From Bidens hawaiensis (taxonomy: Eukaryota; Streptophyta; Magnoliopsida; Asterales; Asteraceae): a stretch of 64,000 bases of DNA. The stretch covers positions 1 through 64,000 of the forward strand of contig JAIQDT010003830.1 of assembly GCA_021521415.1 (NCBI GenBank), written 5' to 3'. Position 1 is the first letter of the stretch, and each line of letters begins with the position of its first letter. The notes under the pieces are model-generated. The model saw nothing but the letters and a program-made list of their open reading frames with translations. It was not told the DNA's origin and did no database searches. Below are positions 11,253-23,985 of the stretch, one piece after another. The translations under genes and the position numbers were made by a program.

Positions 11253-13965
11253 CGTATATGTACTATAGCTGAAAGAATGTTATTGCCCAATTTGTTACAG
11301 AAATTTAGCGATGATGCATGTATGTAGTATATAAATACTGTATTTGGAGGCATTATGTAGTATTATTGAATGAGTGTTAATGTTTTAGGCATACATATTT
11401 AGACATATTGCATATATGTAGTATGCATTGTCGTATTACATACAGGCCACACTAATGTGTTACATATATGTAATACTACTGTATATGAAAATATTAACCC
11501 CTAACTTTAGTTTATAACCAGATGATGAAGATCTGAAACAAAAGAAGGTATCAACAAGAAATAAAACGATTTGTTGGAAAAGATGCTAGAAAAGGTCAAA
11601 AGGCCATGAAAATTGAAAAAGACAACATTGTTGAACGAGGAATATGAGTCGTTGTATAATAATGTTTAACAAGTATTGGAGTTTAACAATTGGTGTATAA
11701 TATAATGTCCACGCATACAATGCTTAACATGTAATTAAAAAATATATTACGCGCATGTAATACAAATAGCATGTGCAGCAGCGTTCGAGGCAAACGCCTG
11801 ACGGGACAGTTAACAGATGCAGCAATAACATATGCAACTTCTTTAGCAGCTTGAACCTTTTTACAGTTGTGTAAGTCATGGTAAAAATGGAAGTTTTACA
11901 CACAACATAACGTTGGATCAGCATACGCATTATACATATTGACAACATCTTTCAGTTTAATTTTATAATCGTGCCAACAATAGGTATATACTCTTCTAGT
12001 ACATCATGCATCCAATATGTTATCTCGTTCAGTGTTTGGAAAAATGCTGGAGCATATATTTCCTACATCCATAAATAAAGTCATAAAAATAAAACAATTA
12101 AGTATAACACAATCAATAGGACTATACAACGGGTATGGCCCGAACCAAAAAGATTTTGCAAGATATCTCAATCCTAGAACCGAACCTATTACAAACGGGT
12201 CGGTCCAGTTCTTTAAACTGGTTATACGATTGTGGCAAAAACCGTATGCGTTTTTCTGTAATAATACCTACCATCCGCTGCAGAATATTAATGTATCAGA
12301 ATCAAATCTTAATGTTAATTATTCATATTTTTGTTCATTTATCCATGAGATCTTCATAACAAGCAGACGTTATAATTTTTTTTTTTTTCAAAATAACATA
12401 AATCTTATTAGTAGTATTATAAGTCACAAATAAAAACTTAAACTTTGATATATTCACAAACATTTTATATTTTCACAAACATTTCTAAAGCCATACCAAA
12501 TGTTTAAGAATAACATAAATTAAATTAGGGATGAGCTCTGTACCGTACCGGTACCAAAAATACCAATCCCGAAATTCACAAATTCTTGGTTCCGCTACCA
12601 GTACCGAAATATTTGGTTCGGTACAGGTATGGTACCGGGATAGTACCGGTACCGAAGGTAAAAATTCGAGAAATACCGGTACCGTAAAGTACCGATCTCG
12701 GAACTCAAAACTTTGGTATCGATTCGATATTGACGGTACCAAATAATTTGCTCATCCCTAGATTAAATTAGTCATGATGATTTCAATATATAACCTGATG
12801 CATACTCCAACAACCACACTTGCTGCTGCACATTCCAAAACCGTAACCTATGAAATCAGAATATAACATAAATCATAACATGTTGCTGCACACTATGCTT
12901 CATGTAGTTTTATTAACACCAATAGTTTGACAAGGAACTTTAAACAAATGAACTCGTATGGGAAAAGCACATATAACAAAATATATATAACGGTTATAAA
13001 ATAGATAGGAAAGTGATATTACATATGTGTAATATATAGACAACATCATAAATACAATATACCAGGTTTACACATGTGTAATACATGATTTACGTGTTAG
13101 ATTGTTGTTAAAAACTAAGTAATTGTAAAATAATATCTGTAAAAATAGTATATAATAATCGTATGTAATTTTATATTACATATATGTATTGCGTAATATT
13201 ATATTACGTATATAAAAAAGATGTTACCTTATTGATCAACACCAATAAACTATAATAAAGAATCCACTAATTAAACAGTCACAACATCATTCGTTTTAAC
13301 ATTGTATGTAAAAATGTCCAGAATAAGTGATATCTGGTTACATAACAAACAAACTGAATAAAATTAAGCACCATAAAACTACAATAGAATACCATCAGAA
13401 TTGCCAAAATTTTAACAATCAACATATGAACTCGGCTTGGCACACCAATCAAACATGTTAGGGCTATTTCATCGAGCAGTGACTATTTTTGACATATAAT
13501 CGCCTAATTCGGAATTACGTTGTCAATTTTGATTGTAGAGCTTTCAGAATAATCAACAATTAATCAATTTAACAGTGAAATCATATAATAAAAAACACTA
13601 ATCAGCAAGGAAGATAATAGCAATATAAAAAATACCTTCAATTGACATATTAAACATGGAAATCCTTCAAAAATCGTTCTTTTGTAGAAATTGAGATGTA
13701 ACAACGCAAGAGTAGGCAAACGATCTTACGTAATTAGGTTTCGAAATCATCGAATTGTATGGATTGGCGGTTTATATGTGGTTTTTGTCACACAGTGGAA
13801 AAAGGGGTTCCATTGAACAGGTTCAATAGGAGTTTCATCGCACAGGGGAAGTGTCGGCGTGTTTCATGGCCTATTGAAAGCAATTTTACAATTACAACCC
13901 TCAAGTTAAGAGTTCCTTAGTTCTCTCCCTAAATAGGAGTTCTGTCTTAATTCTTTCCCTATATA
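11253..13965. other. Unrecognised AT-rich sequence
   Basis: 2.7 kb without a recognisable gene, apart from the MITE at 12526-12760. Short frames (for example 11724-11948 minus and 12017-12433 plus) show no domain. The minus strand around 13640-13800 looks like a possible promoter plus first exon (TATA-like ATATAAACC, then an ATG and a GT junction), but nothing downstream confirms a gene. The junction near 13966 with the TG-1 LTR is abrupt and shows no target duplication. A decayed DNA transposon or captured gene fragment is possible. Confidence 0.35.
12526..12760. mobile_element. hAT-like MITE, 235 bp
   Basis: Terminal inverted repeats TAGGGATGAGC (12526-12536) and GCTCATCCCTA (12750-12760). 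The flanks AATTAAAT and GATTAAAT match at 7 of 8 positions, fitting the 8-bp target duplication of hAT transposons. The interior is dominated by palindromic GGTACC / TACCGGTA words in both orientations. There is no transposase, so it is non-autonomous. Confidence 0.8.
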
Positions 13966-15079
13966 ATATATATAAATGTGTGTGTGTGTGTGTGTGTGTA
14001 TATATACATATATAAATAATAAGGATATTGAATAAACAAAAATATTTATAAATGCAATAAATATATATTTTAATTAAATGGTTAAAACAATCTTTTTATA
14101 TAAGTATTTTATTTATTAAAAAAACGTTATATGTTAAAAGATTAATAAATCTAAGTAATATTTAATTTTCCAAATAATATACCCGGTCATCTTCGAGTTC
14201 CCGATTCTTTATTTAGTTTTAGATTCATTGTTGAAATCATAGTTATTTATTCCGCAATTATTGTTACTTAGGATTTCTCGTTCGTAATTTCCGAATAGTG
14301 TGGTTTACCGCTTTCTTATTTAATCATTTTTCACCTTTGCTTATTTACTAAGGTGAGCAATCACTCCCCTTTTTACTTATTTTAAATATTTTGGGGTCAT
14401 ATGCGTATTTACAGTATTTATATATTATCTAGTATTCAAAACCGCAACTGTTTAATCCTTGTGTGTATATCAGTTTATGCATAACTTGCTATTTGCTTAC
14501 TTTCTTTATTTAAACGCATTTGGTGATGTTCCTCATTTATAGTATGATCATACGACTATTTCCGGCAACCGATGTCCATTTTTATGGCATAGTTTAGTCT
14601 TTTCTTGGAAACCAATGTCCATTTATATGGAATTGGTTGAGCCATTTCTTTATGGTTTTATTGATAGTTTATATGCTATGGTTTAACTGTTTATTCTCAC
14701 AGGAGCAGTTTGCATCTTTATTTTTTTATTATATATGATTATTGTTGTGTCGTAAACTGGTGTCTTACTCACTCAACATGTGTTGTTGACAAACCCTTTC
14801 TATTTTATACGCATATGCAGGTTATTGTTTGAATTAGTTGCAAGATTGGGTGAAGACTTAGTGAAAAATTTAAGTTTGAAAACTTTTAATCAATATCATT
14901 TGTGATATAAGTTGTATTGTTGTACGATTATGTATTTTGTACTTTGTACTTGAATTATTTGAATCATTTAATCAAATTAAATAGATATTGTCACTTTTAA
15001 ATATTGCATAATAATACCTTGAGAGCTGTGAGCAATCAGTTCATGGCCCGACATTTCGGCCTTAGGTTGGGGTGTGACA
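13966..15079 (+). repeat. TG-1 5' LTR, last ~1.1 kb
   Basis: Aligns with 17595-18671 through to the end GGTGTGACA. The left boundary is an abrupt (TA)/(TG) simple repeat (13965-14010). The tRNA-like part of the 3' LTR has no partner here, so the first half is missing. Confidence 0.8.
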
Positions 15080-15082
15080 GAT

Positions 15083-15095
15083 TGGTATCAGAGCC
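15083..15095 (+). promoter_or_regulatory. TG-1 primer-binding site
   Basis: TGGTATCAGAGCC starts four bases after the LTR end TGTGACA at 15079. It is complementary to the 3' end of initiator tRNA-Met. Confidence 0.9.
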
Positions 15096-15815
15096 GAAGG
15101 TTTAATATAGGTCGTTAGTGGTGCCTTAGTAACATGCTTAGGAGCCCAATACATTATTATTTGTTTAACTGATGTGTTCTATTTGATTGTTTACAGCTTA
15201 CGTACTTACTTGCTAGATTAAGTATCTATTTAACTGTTTAAATAATGATTGTTTATTATTGTATTATTATGCACACACACACAACTCCGAGGCTACGCCT
15301 CAACCTTCAAATATAAGTTTTCTAAAATATTTTAAATCAAAGTAGATTACATTTTATTTTTGGGAAATTCCTTAAGAATTCCCTACATTTGCTTTTGCTC
15401 CTTCAACTTAAGGCTAGGTAGTATGACAAGTTCCTCTCGACCAAAAAGGAACACCGTCGTCATACAACCGTCACCTTAGGCTGATTTTAAACTGAATTTA
15501 CGTTGGTTCGTGGCTAAATTTGGTAAAATCCGATTATTGTGTTTTGTTATTCAATTGGTTAGTTGGGTGAAAAATCTATGGTATCCATGGGCACTCCTAC
15601 TATCCATGGGTATCCATGTAACACTCTTGGGCTGTCCAACCCAGTTACTTTTATTCGTTAGTTTCGTTGGGCCATTCAAACTACCATGGAAAACTCATAG
15701 GAGGCCAACACACAATTTATGTATTGTTAGTTTATTGTAAAGTAGACCTAACCAAATAAAAATTAACTTTTAAACTGACCTCATCTCCTCGTGTAGTCAT
15801 CACACGTTAATCATA
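15096..15815 (+). other. TG-1 leader
   Basis: Matches the TG-2 leader read from the minus strand, for example the CTCCGAGGCTACGCCTCAAC block at 15283-15310 and the ATCCATGGG repeats at 15580-15625. It has only one copy of the segment that is tandemly duplicated in TG-2. No coding is seen. Confidence 0.6.
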
Positions 15816-16333
15816 TTGACTACATCATCTAATAACTATACTTTCCTAACACCGCCTAATGCACAAGTTGTCCAGCAACAGCCTACCCTCATGCTTAACC
15901 TGATGCCCCTACTACCTGTGCTTGCTCCCATTCTGGAGACCCTAATCCTCCTCGCGATATGTGCCCTCAAATTATCCATGCCAATCAAGTTCAAACTATA
16001 GTTACACCCTACTACATTACCCACCAAGTCCAAACTATCATACGTCCTTCAAGCTCCTTTCGTCAAGCAAGATCATTCATACTAAACCCAACTTTATCAT
16101 GTTCCGCACCCGCAAGTTCAAGTTTACCAAGCCTACTCTATCCGATCAACCCTCTTACAAACCATTCGAGCTCCAGTTATCCAAGCGATGTTGAATCAAT
16201 CTACGTCGGCCGCTCAAGCTCTCATGGATCAAATGACTCAAGATGCCCAAGTTTCAGGGTTCCAAGACATGCGCAACTGAAGATTTATGCTACTAAGAAG
16301 ACTTTGTCGCTTGTCGTATTCTATATTAGTTGA
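15816..16333 (+). pseudogene. gag: TG-1 gag remnant
   Basis: Decayed gag coding in two frames. The frame from 15816 gives TPPNAQVVQQQP, matching TG-2 VPPNAQAVPQQY. A shift then leads into the frame from 15959 with MCPQIIHANQVQT, matching TG-2 MCPQLIHAHQAQV. In TG-2 this stretch spans the CCHC knuckles; here the knuckle cysteines are gone. The Q/P/S-rich tail follows. The N-terminal capsid half of TG-2 gag is not found, so this copy is both deleted and frameshifted. Confidence 0.7.
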
Positions 16334-16589
16334 ATTAGATTTTTGATTCGTATCGACTATCTAATAAATTTTGAATTAACGTTTTTATGAATTTTTTAAA
16401 TAATAATTAAGATTTTCTATTGTTATGCCCCTCGAGTAATGTTTAAAATTAGCGAAGGCTTGTTTTATAAATTTCCCCATTTTAATAACTAAACTATAAA
16501 CTTTTGTTTATTTAAAGACGTCTCACTTAAAACTCATTTCCATAAAAGATTTCTATTCTTAAAAAAATTATTTTCAAATGTTTTGTAAA
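16334..16589 (+). other. TG-1 post-gag spacer
   Basis: AT-rich non-coding DNA where pol would be expected. I see no pol remnant. Confidence 0.5.
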
Positions 16590-18671
16590 TAAAAATATCG
16601 CGTTTATCAAAAGATTAACTATTATTATATTATTTAATTAGTTATATAATATATAAATATAACTTTCTTACCTTGGCAAAAACCATCCAAAACCAAACTT
16701 TAACCCACTTATGTTTTCACCTTCAATATTCAGGGGCTAAGGTGCCAAAAAAATTATATATTAATATATTATAATACAATATCCAGATCCTTTAACCCAT
16801 ATACCAGTTAACCCGTTTTCCCATTTCCATAAACCCACAACCCTGTTTAACATTCTTGGATCGTAATTCTCGTTGATATATTGGAAATCAATCATTGGAT
16901 TCGTTAAAACATGCTATAATCGGCCTACCACATTAGTAATTATGTTAAAACAATCAATTTTAATACGAGTTTCTTATTTGAACTAACAGTGTGTACTCGT
17001 TAACGAATATACAAGATAACGAACATTATTTTGCAATTAAACTGGTCCTCATCATCCTTAAACCATCGTCAACTAAACCCTCATGCTTAATTTGATTATA
17101 ACATCCTCTTTGTACCCGTTCTGGATCAGTTCGTTTCCGTCGCTGACGAGATCAAATTAACCCTTTGTTCATCATCTTGTCAGGTAATTAAACACATGGT
17201 TAGCTTCGTCTTTATTCAGTCGTGATTAACCCCATGATTAATTACACAAACTCATAACAGATTAATCGATTACTAATCCTAGGGTTTGTTCTATGATTTG
17301 CAGATTGATCTTTCTAGTGATATTTTAGTATTTACCAACAATAACCAGCTGATCTGTTAGAGCAGTTGGTTGTGTGTGTTTATTGGTTGTTTTGAGCCGG
17401 CCACCCTCGCAGGTTCCAATCCCAGCATCCATTTTTGGTATTTTAATTATTTTTCACCTTAATTAATTAACATTTTAATCACTTTAAATCTCTAAATACA
17501 CTATACATATTGTATATGTGATAATAAACGAATATTCTTACAAAAACCGACACCATGACTAATCGTTTTCCCGAACTTGGTTAAAACGACACACATATAT
17601 ATATATCTAAATAATAAAGATTTTTAATAAATAAAAATATTTATAAATGCATTAAATATATTTTAATTAAATGGTTAAAACATTCTTTTTATATAAGTAT
17701 TTTATTTATTAAAAATACATTATATGTTAAAAGATTAATAAATCTAAGTAATATTTAATTTTTCTAACAATATACCCGATAATCTTCGAGTTCCCAATTC
17801 TTTGTCTAGTTTTAGATTCATTGTTTAAATCATAGTTATTAATTCCGCAATTATTGTTACTTAGGATTTCTCGTCGGTAATTTCTGAAGAGCGTGGTTTA
17901 CCACTTTCTTATTTAATCATTCTCGCCTTTGCTTATTTACTAAGGTGAGTAATCACTCCCCTTTTTACTTATTTTAAATCTTTTGGGGAAACATGTGTAT
18001 TTACAGTAATTATATATTATCTAGTATTCAAAACCAAAACTGTTTAATCCTTGTGTGTATATCAGTTTATGCCTAACTTGCTATTTGCTTACTTGCTTTA
18101 TTTGAACGCATTTGTTGATGTTCCTCATTTATAGTATGATCATACGACTATTTTTGGCAACCGATGTCCATTTTTATGGCACGGTTTAGTTCTTGCTTGG
18201 TAATCAATGTCCGTTTATATAGAATTGGTTGAGCCCTTTCTTTTTGGTTTGATTGATTGTTTTTATGCTATGGTTTAACTATTTATTTTCACGTTAACAA
18301 TTTGCATCTTTCTTTCATTATTATATATTATTATTGTTGTGTCGTAAACTGGTGTCTTACTCACTCAACATGTGTTGTTGACAAACCCTTTCTATTTCAT
18401 ACGCATATGCAAGTTATTGTTTGAATTAGTTATAAGATTTGGTGAAGACTTAGTTAAGAATTTAAGTTAGAAAGCTTTTAATCAAGATCATTTGTCATAT
18501 AAATTGTATTATTGTATGATTTTTGGATTTTTTACTTTGTACTTGAATTATTTGAATCATTTATTATAATTAAATAGATATTCTCACTTTTAAATATTGC
18601 ATAATACTTCCTTGAGAGCTGTGAGCAATCAGCTCACACCCCGACTTTTCCGCCTTAGGTTGGGTGTGACA
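16590..18671 (+). repeat. TG-1 3' LTR (start approximate)
   Basis: The end at 18671 (GGTGTGACA) is firm and equals the end of the 5' LTR. The start is set roughly by homology with TG-2, where the LTR opens TGTAACAACTCGG. The shared ATCCAGATCC...AACCCGTTTTCCC block at 16780-16830 lies inside it. It also holds the tRNA-like segment (17345-17426) and the part duplicated in the 5' LTR (17595-18671). Confidence 0.65.
17345..17426 (+). promoter_or_regulatory. tRNA-like segment with Pol III A and B boxes in TG-1 LTR
   Basis: A-box-like TTAGAGCAGTTGG (17357-17369) and B-box-like GGTTCCAATCC (17412-17422), about 43 bases apart, in the layout of a tRNA D-arm and T-arm. The B box departs from the consensus at one key base. 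A better preserved counterpart sits at the matching place in the TG-2 LTR (61930-62005, minus). It could be a SINE fossil or a domesticated LTR promoter. Confidence 0.5.
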
Positions 18672-19768
18672 GGATATATCTTGATCTTATAACAAGCTTG
18701 GACCGATAAAACCGAACACTCTCTTAACATTGGTGTTTGGAGTTTCTCCTTATTAGAACTTCTAGCATTAGTTAAGTTTCTGTTTTAAGTAATTTATCTC
18801 ATGATATGTATCAGTTTGGAATGTTGGGTTCGGACTTGACAATTTATCAAGACCCGAACCGACTAAACCGAACACTTGTTAAAATCCGTTTTTGTATCTA
18901 CCTAACAAGGGGTCGTGCACTATTGCATTAAACATTACCCCACATATTTACCTAACAAAGGTTAAGTAAAACTAATGAATAGAATATCGAGACCCGATTT
19001 CGAGTAAACTTACTTTTCAAAAACCATTAATTTAATTTCTTATGTATTTACACTTTAACCCTTAATCTTTAAATATGTATCTTACTTGTCATGTTATTTT
19101 AATCTAAAGCTTTTAAGACCATCTACTAACTCAAGACCCTCTCAATCTAGGTCTTACTCGTTGAACTTACCTTCCCATTTTAACGCAATCTAATCCTTCA
19201 AGTTACTTATTTCATGTGAGTAATAACACTCCCCCCTTTTATGCTTTTATACTTTTGGGGGTGCCATGTGTATCATATTCAAACTTACTTGTTTTATAAC
19301 CTCATTATTGAATCCACAATTCAACATTATGTGTTTATACGAATATTTGCTCGATCATTGTTTATGCCTCAAATTGATTATGTGCATGAGTGTTTATTTT
19401 AATGTTGTTGTTGAGCCTCAATATGTGTGATCATACGCACCCCTAACTACTTTAGCCTTGTGCTAATAGAATAGGGCCTTAGTATCTGAGTATGTTGGTT
19501 GTTACCATTTAGAAAGGATCCACATTTATTTACTTTACATTTATAATGGTTGTTGCATTATTCTTTTATGCATGCTACAGGTTTACTTTTAGGTTGCTTA
19601 TGAAGATTGAACACTCATCATTTAGAGTTGTAGCATCCCGTTTCTCGAGTTTTGGTTAATAAATGAAAAATGAGTAATTACGAGTCAGGCTAGTGTTGGG
19701 TAAATGGATATGGGTTATGGACTTGGGTTATGAAGGAAATGAGGAAAGACCATGGGCTTAAGCCCATG

Positions 19769-19771
<3 letters not shown>

Positions 19772-19817
<46 letters not shown>
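19772..19817. repeat. (TA)n microsatellite at the LTR promoter
   Basis: An expanded AT dinucleotide run at the place where solo LTR 1 has its TATA box. Confidence 0.9.
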
Positions 19818-19820
<3 letters not shown>

Positions 19821-21210
19821 ACCTTTAATCACCCATTTAATTTCATTTCACACATATTCCATACACCATCAAAACACACACTTAAGCTCTCTCTCTAGTC
19901 TCTCTCTCTCTAGCCAAAACAAAGAAGAAGAACCGATCCCGACCTAAGGTAATGATAGTATGATGTTGTATGAGCTTAAACCCGTTAGATATAATCGCAA
20001 AACGACGAGCCGACACCGTTAAACCGTTTAAGTCACAAGATCCGGATGGAATCGGGTATAAACCGAACCTAAGATAAGCTTAGGGATCATCCAAGCTCAG
20101 ATCTGGATCGAACGGGGCGAAAAACGGTGAAAAACGAGTTAAAACTCGTTTTTGTGGCGAACCCGCGGTTTTCCGGCGGAGGCGCCGGAAAAGGGTAATA
20201 CGAGGTAAGAATGTTAGACAATGTTCCTGACATTCTCTGACCTAACCCTAATTCGTTAAAGGTGAGTTAACGAACTAGGGGTGATTCGCCAAGTAATTCG
20301 TTAAAGGTGAGTTAACGAACTAGGGGTGATTCGCCAAGTAATTCGTTAAAGAAAGCATAGCGAACTAGCTTCAGTTCGTGATCAATTCGTTAAGGGAAAA
20401 ATAACGAATCACCCTTGATTCATTATAGTCATTCGTTAAAGGAGATAACGAATTCGAATGTCCAATTCGTTACATGGACTGATTCGCTACATGAACTGAT
20501 TCGTCAAAGGACCAGTTCGTTATAAGGTCCAGTTCGTTTAATAACCAGTTCATTAAAGGGTTCAGTTCGCTAAATAGACAAGTTCATTAAGATAAGCCAA
20601 TTCGTTAAGAGCAATTAAACGAACTAGAACTTAACGAAAGGACATAATGGTCCCTAAACTTAGAAAAAGAATGATTTAATTACAAAGAAGCCCTTGAACT
20701 TTTAAGTAGCAAATTAATTAATGATTCAAAATGCTAATGAAAATGTGATAAGACAACCAGGGGCTCTGCCCCTGGGACCCCGCTAGGGGCTGCCGCCCCT
20801 AGACCCCGCTGCTAGGGGCGCTACTCGTGCACAGCTAAAGAGGGGAATAACCGTAAATGGTGAACGCAACCGCATTGAGGTGAGTTTCTAGCCCCACTTC
20901 TTTATTATGTTTTATGGGTTGTGTGCATACTCGATGTGATAGTTAATACACTTACCGTAAATGGTAAGTGTATGCCTTGTATGATTTATGTATGTGGATT
21001 GACTGATGGTGTGTGAACGATCTTCGGATATTGCATGTACTGTCAGGTGGAAGTTAAGGATATGATTGATATGTATGATGTATATATGAATATATATGAT
21101 GTATGAATTATGTATGTATGATATGTTGATGGTACGTGAACGCTCTTCGGAGATTGCACGCATTGTCAAGGAAAGTATGTAAAGGAGAGGTTTGTTATAG
21201 TAGTACGAAT

Positions 21211-21370
21211 GAAGGGAACCGACCCTAATAGTATCGGCGAACGTAGGGAACCGACCCTAATAGTATCAGCGAATGAAGGGAACCCACCCTAATAGTATCA
21301 GAGTATGAAGGGAACCGACCCTAATAGTATCGGCGAATGTAGAGACCCGACCCTAATAATATCGACGAAG
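21211..21370 (+). repeat. Five ~31-bp repeats in solo LTR 2
   Basis: Units on GGGAACCGACCCTAATAGTA, closest to the array in the Gy1 5' LTR (reverse complement). Confidence 0.85.
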
Positions 21371-22056
21371 TTAATAGAGCGAAATGCTCTTAAAACATAT
21401 ATGTACAAATGGAAGTATTATGTAAGTACGATAGAAAGGACGAAAGTACGAATGTATGTACGCATGTAAGTAAATATGAAGGTGTGTACCTTCGGGAGCA
21501 TATGTCAATATGTGAATGTATTGTATGTCGTCTGATTAACTAGAACTCGCTCAGCGTAGCTGACTTTTAGTATGCACGCAGGTGAGTAGAATGAGGCAAC
21601 TTGCTTGAGGGGAAGCACATGGCATGGATTTGAAGACACTGGCATCTCAATGAAGTGTTATGTTACGATATTTAAAAGACAATGTTTTATGTTTAAATAA
21701 TGTGAATGTTCGTTAAGACAAGGATTAATGGTCATGTAATGTAATGGTTCGAATGTTTATAATATTCCACGAATGATTTTAGTAACTCTGATATTTAGAA
21801 CTATGTTATTGAGTAAATCCAACGTTAAAGTGAGGCACCAGTAACGGAGCCTTACAAGAGTATACCTTTAGGATACTTTAATGAATTTAGTGTTGATATA
21901 ATTGTTTGTGTTTTATCTTAAACAAGTTGTATTTATGATTATTAAATGAAATAAACAAGTTGAGTAAATTTTTTCACTATAATAGTGTTATAGTGTTCTT
22001 GAGCAATCCGTTAAATCCCGGCATGTTCCGCCGCCTTTGGTAGGGGTGTGACAAAT

Positions 22057-22067
22057 TGGTATCAGAG
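22057..22067 (+). promoter_or_regulatory. Gy4 primer-binding site
   Basis: TGGTATCAGAG follows the LTR end TGTGACA (22053) after three bases. It matches initiator tRNA-Met. Confidence 0.85.
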
Positions 22068-22789
22068 ATATGACTATAGAATAGGCGGTTAGACGCAACG
22101 GCTTATTATAGTTTTTGCTTTAGGGTCCTTATACGTGTTGCTTATACGTGATTGCCCTGTTTGATTGTTCATTGCACTTATTTATTTGTTTACTTATTTA
22201 CTTCATTTAATATCATATATACACATACTCAAACACTCAAAACATTCTACGGTACCCTTACCTTACTGCCATTGAATCGCAAAAAGTAAGTTTTTTTTAT
22301 GATGTTTTTATGGATCAAAAACTAAATTTAGATCCCGTTATTTATCATCTCCTTAAAGCTTGACTCTATAACAGGTTTGTAGCCACCATCGGGGGTGAAA
22401 CACAATGAAACGATCATTTGACAAAAAGATTCCAAGAATTAAATGTGATTTACTTACCTTGGATGATTGAATTGAAGTGTTTTTCCTCTAGGCCAACAAA
22501 CCATGTTATACATGTCAACAACTTTAAGTTGTCAAATGCAAGCGTTTTGGTTGCCTCCTCATATTTTATTTTTTGTTGGATACATAAAAGCCACGATGGT
22601 ACGTGGACTAGTGTTTTCATCATCTCGATTGCCTCAATTGTTTTACTTGTATATTGTTATTATTTTTATTTTTGGGACAAAACAACACGGTGATACGTGC
22701 ACATGTTCGAATTCCCATTTTATTACAATTACATTAAAGATTTATTGATTTCAACAAAATTCATGGTGGTACATGAACGTTCACACCGT

Positions 22790-23640
22790 TAAATTTAAAA
22801 TCTTTTTTTGTCTTATAAATGTTTTTGAAGGACAGATTTATTCAAAGTATTTATTTAGTCATTTCCTTTATATTAATTTCTCATTAAGAATTCCTCATTT
22901 ATATTGATTTATTTTTCATTATGATTAATTCTCTTATATTTTGATTTCAAATGGTAAATCTATTACACAACTTTCCCCCATCTTGATTTCATACAACAAT
23001 TTTCATTACATAATTTGTCTATTTGGATTTTTTTAAATTTTATTTGTACAATTTGAATTCTCATGACAACTTCCATTATATAATATTTTTATGATTTCTC
23101 ACAACAAAAGTTTTCATCATACAATTTCAATCATTTTAAATTTTCTCATGAGAATTTTACTTAGATTTCTCAAGTAATTCTCATTGTATAATTTTTAATT
23201 CTTTGAATTTCTCATACAACATTTTCACAAAAATTCTAGTTTGATGACAATCTTATTACTCTTGTCCCTCGTTTTACAAAATTGTTGTTTTTAAATTCTC
23301 ATAATCGTTTTTTTAATACACAAAATATTGTATAACCCTTATGGTAAAAATTCTTGTTACGAAATTTTGTTCTCAAATCGATTTTCATTATATATCTCGC
23401 TACCTCATAGTAAATTTCTCATAAAAATTCTTGTTACGAAATTTTGAACCCTCATAGTAAATTTTACTCCCATAGAGATTTTTGTTGATTTCTCATAATA
23501 ATTTTGTTTTATTCCTTATGGTAATCTTCAACATACAATTTTGTTCATTCTTTTCTAGTTTTTATTTTCTCCCACTTAATTTTATCCAATTTATGGACTA
23601 TTTACATTAAAAGGTTTCCTTTAATCCAAAATTTTATTTT
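22790..23640. repeat. Degenerate TTCTCAT...ATTTT low-complexity repeats
   Basis: Loose repetition of TTCTCATNNNAATTTT-like words. A clearer direct repeat of AAAAATTCTTGTTACGAAAT occurs near 23345 and 23415. Confidence 0.5.
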
Positions 23641-23985
23641 ATAAAAATATTTAAGACAAAGCAAGCACGACCCGATGTTTTCATGACAATACTTATTTTA
23701 GTTTAATTCGTTGAAGAAAGGAAATTGTGGTGGTTCACTAACCTGTTTCTCAACGTTTCTCTAAAACCATATGCTTTAAAATATTATTGATACCTCTTGT
23801 ACATATAATTTCCTTTATATATAACTTTTGTATCAAAATATTCTCATTGTGATTTAAACGCAAACAATCTATGGTGATTCTCAAAGAGTTTTCAGTTTCG
23901 CATAAAAATTTCTATTTGTAATTTGGTCTATAAAATTTCATAAATGTTATAACCTTTTCAATTTAAATTCAGTGGTTTGTAAGTT

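Larger units (their letters stand above)
13966..18671 (+). mobile_element. TG-1: gag-only LTR retrotransposon (TR-GAG-like)
   Basis: Plus strand: truncated 5' LTR (13966-15079), primer-binding site, short leader, decayed gag (about 15816-16333), then a fuller 3' LTR ending at 18671. There is no protease, RT, RNase H or integrase between gag and the 3' LTR. It is homologous to TG-2 (minus strand, 44951-62344) in LTR, leader and gag. The missing first half of the 5' LTR and the lack of a TSD indicate truncation at the left. Confidence 0.75.
19629..21856 (+). mobile_element. Gy1 solo LTR 2 with TSD AGAGT
   Basis: Begins TGTAGCATCCC at 19629 and ends GAGCCTTACA at 21856. It is flanked by identical AGAGT at 19624-19628 and 21857-21861. 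It is about 2.2 kb and collinear with solo LTR 1: (TA)n tract 19772-19817, AATTCGTT cluster about 20240-20640, GC-rich block 20757-20825, five repeats 21211-21370. The second base pair of TAACATCC has changed to TAGCATCC. Confidence 0.94.
18672..22053 (+). repeat. Gy4 5' LTR remnant, split by a Gy1 solo LTR
   Basis: 18672-19623 plus 21862-22053 align with the last ~1.2 kb of the Gy4 3' LTR (42905-44950). For example, AAGCTTGGACCGATAAAACC near 18694 matches 42920. It ends GGGTGTGACA at 22053, followed by a primer-binding site. The first half of the LTR is absent, and the left edge abuts the end of TG-1 with no detectable TSD. Confidence 0.8.

Noticed and set aside
12017..12433. 138-codon plus-strand frame
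   Set aside because: No domain, AT-rich, ends in low-complexity F/N/I sequence; no support as a gene.
22418..22748. Two overlapping ~80-90-codon frames with hydrophobic stretches
   Set aside because: Overlapping frames in AT-rich decayed DNA; hydrophobicity follows from T-rich codons.
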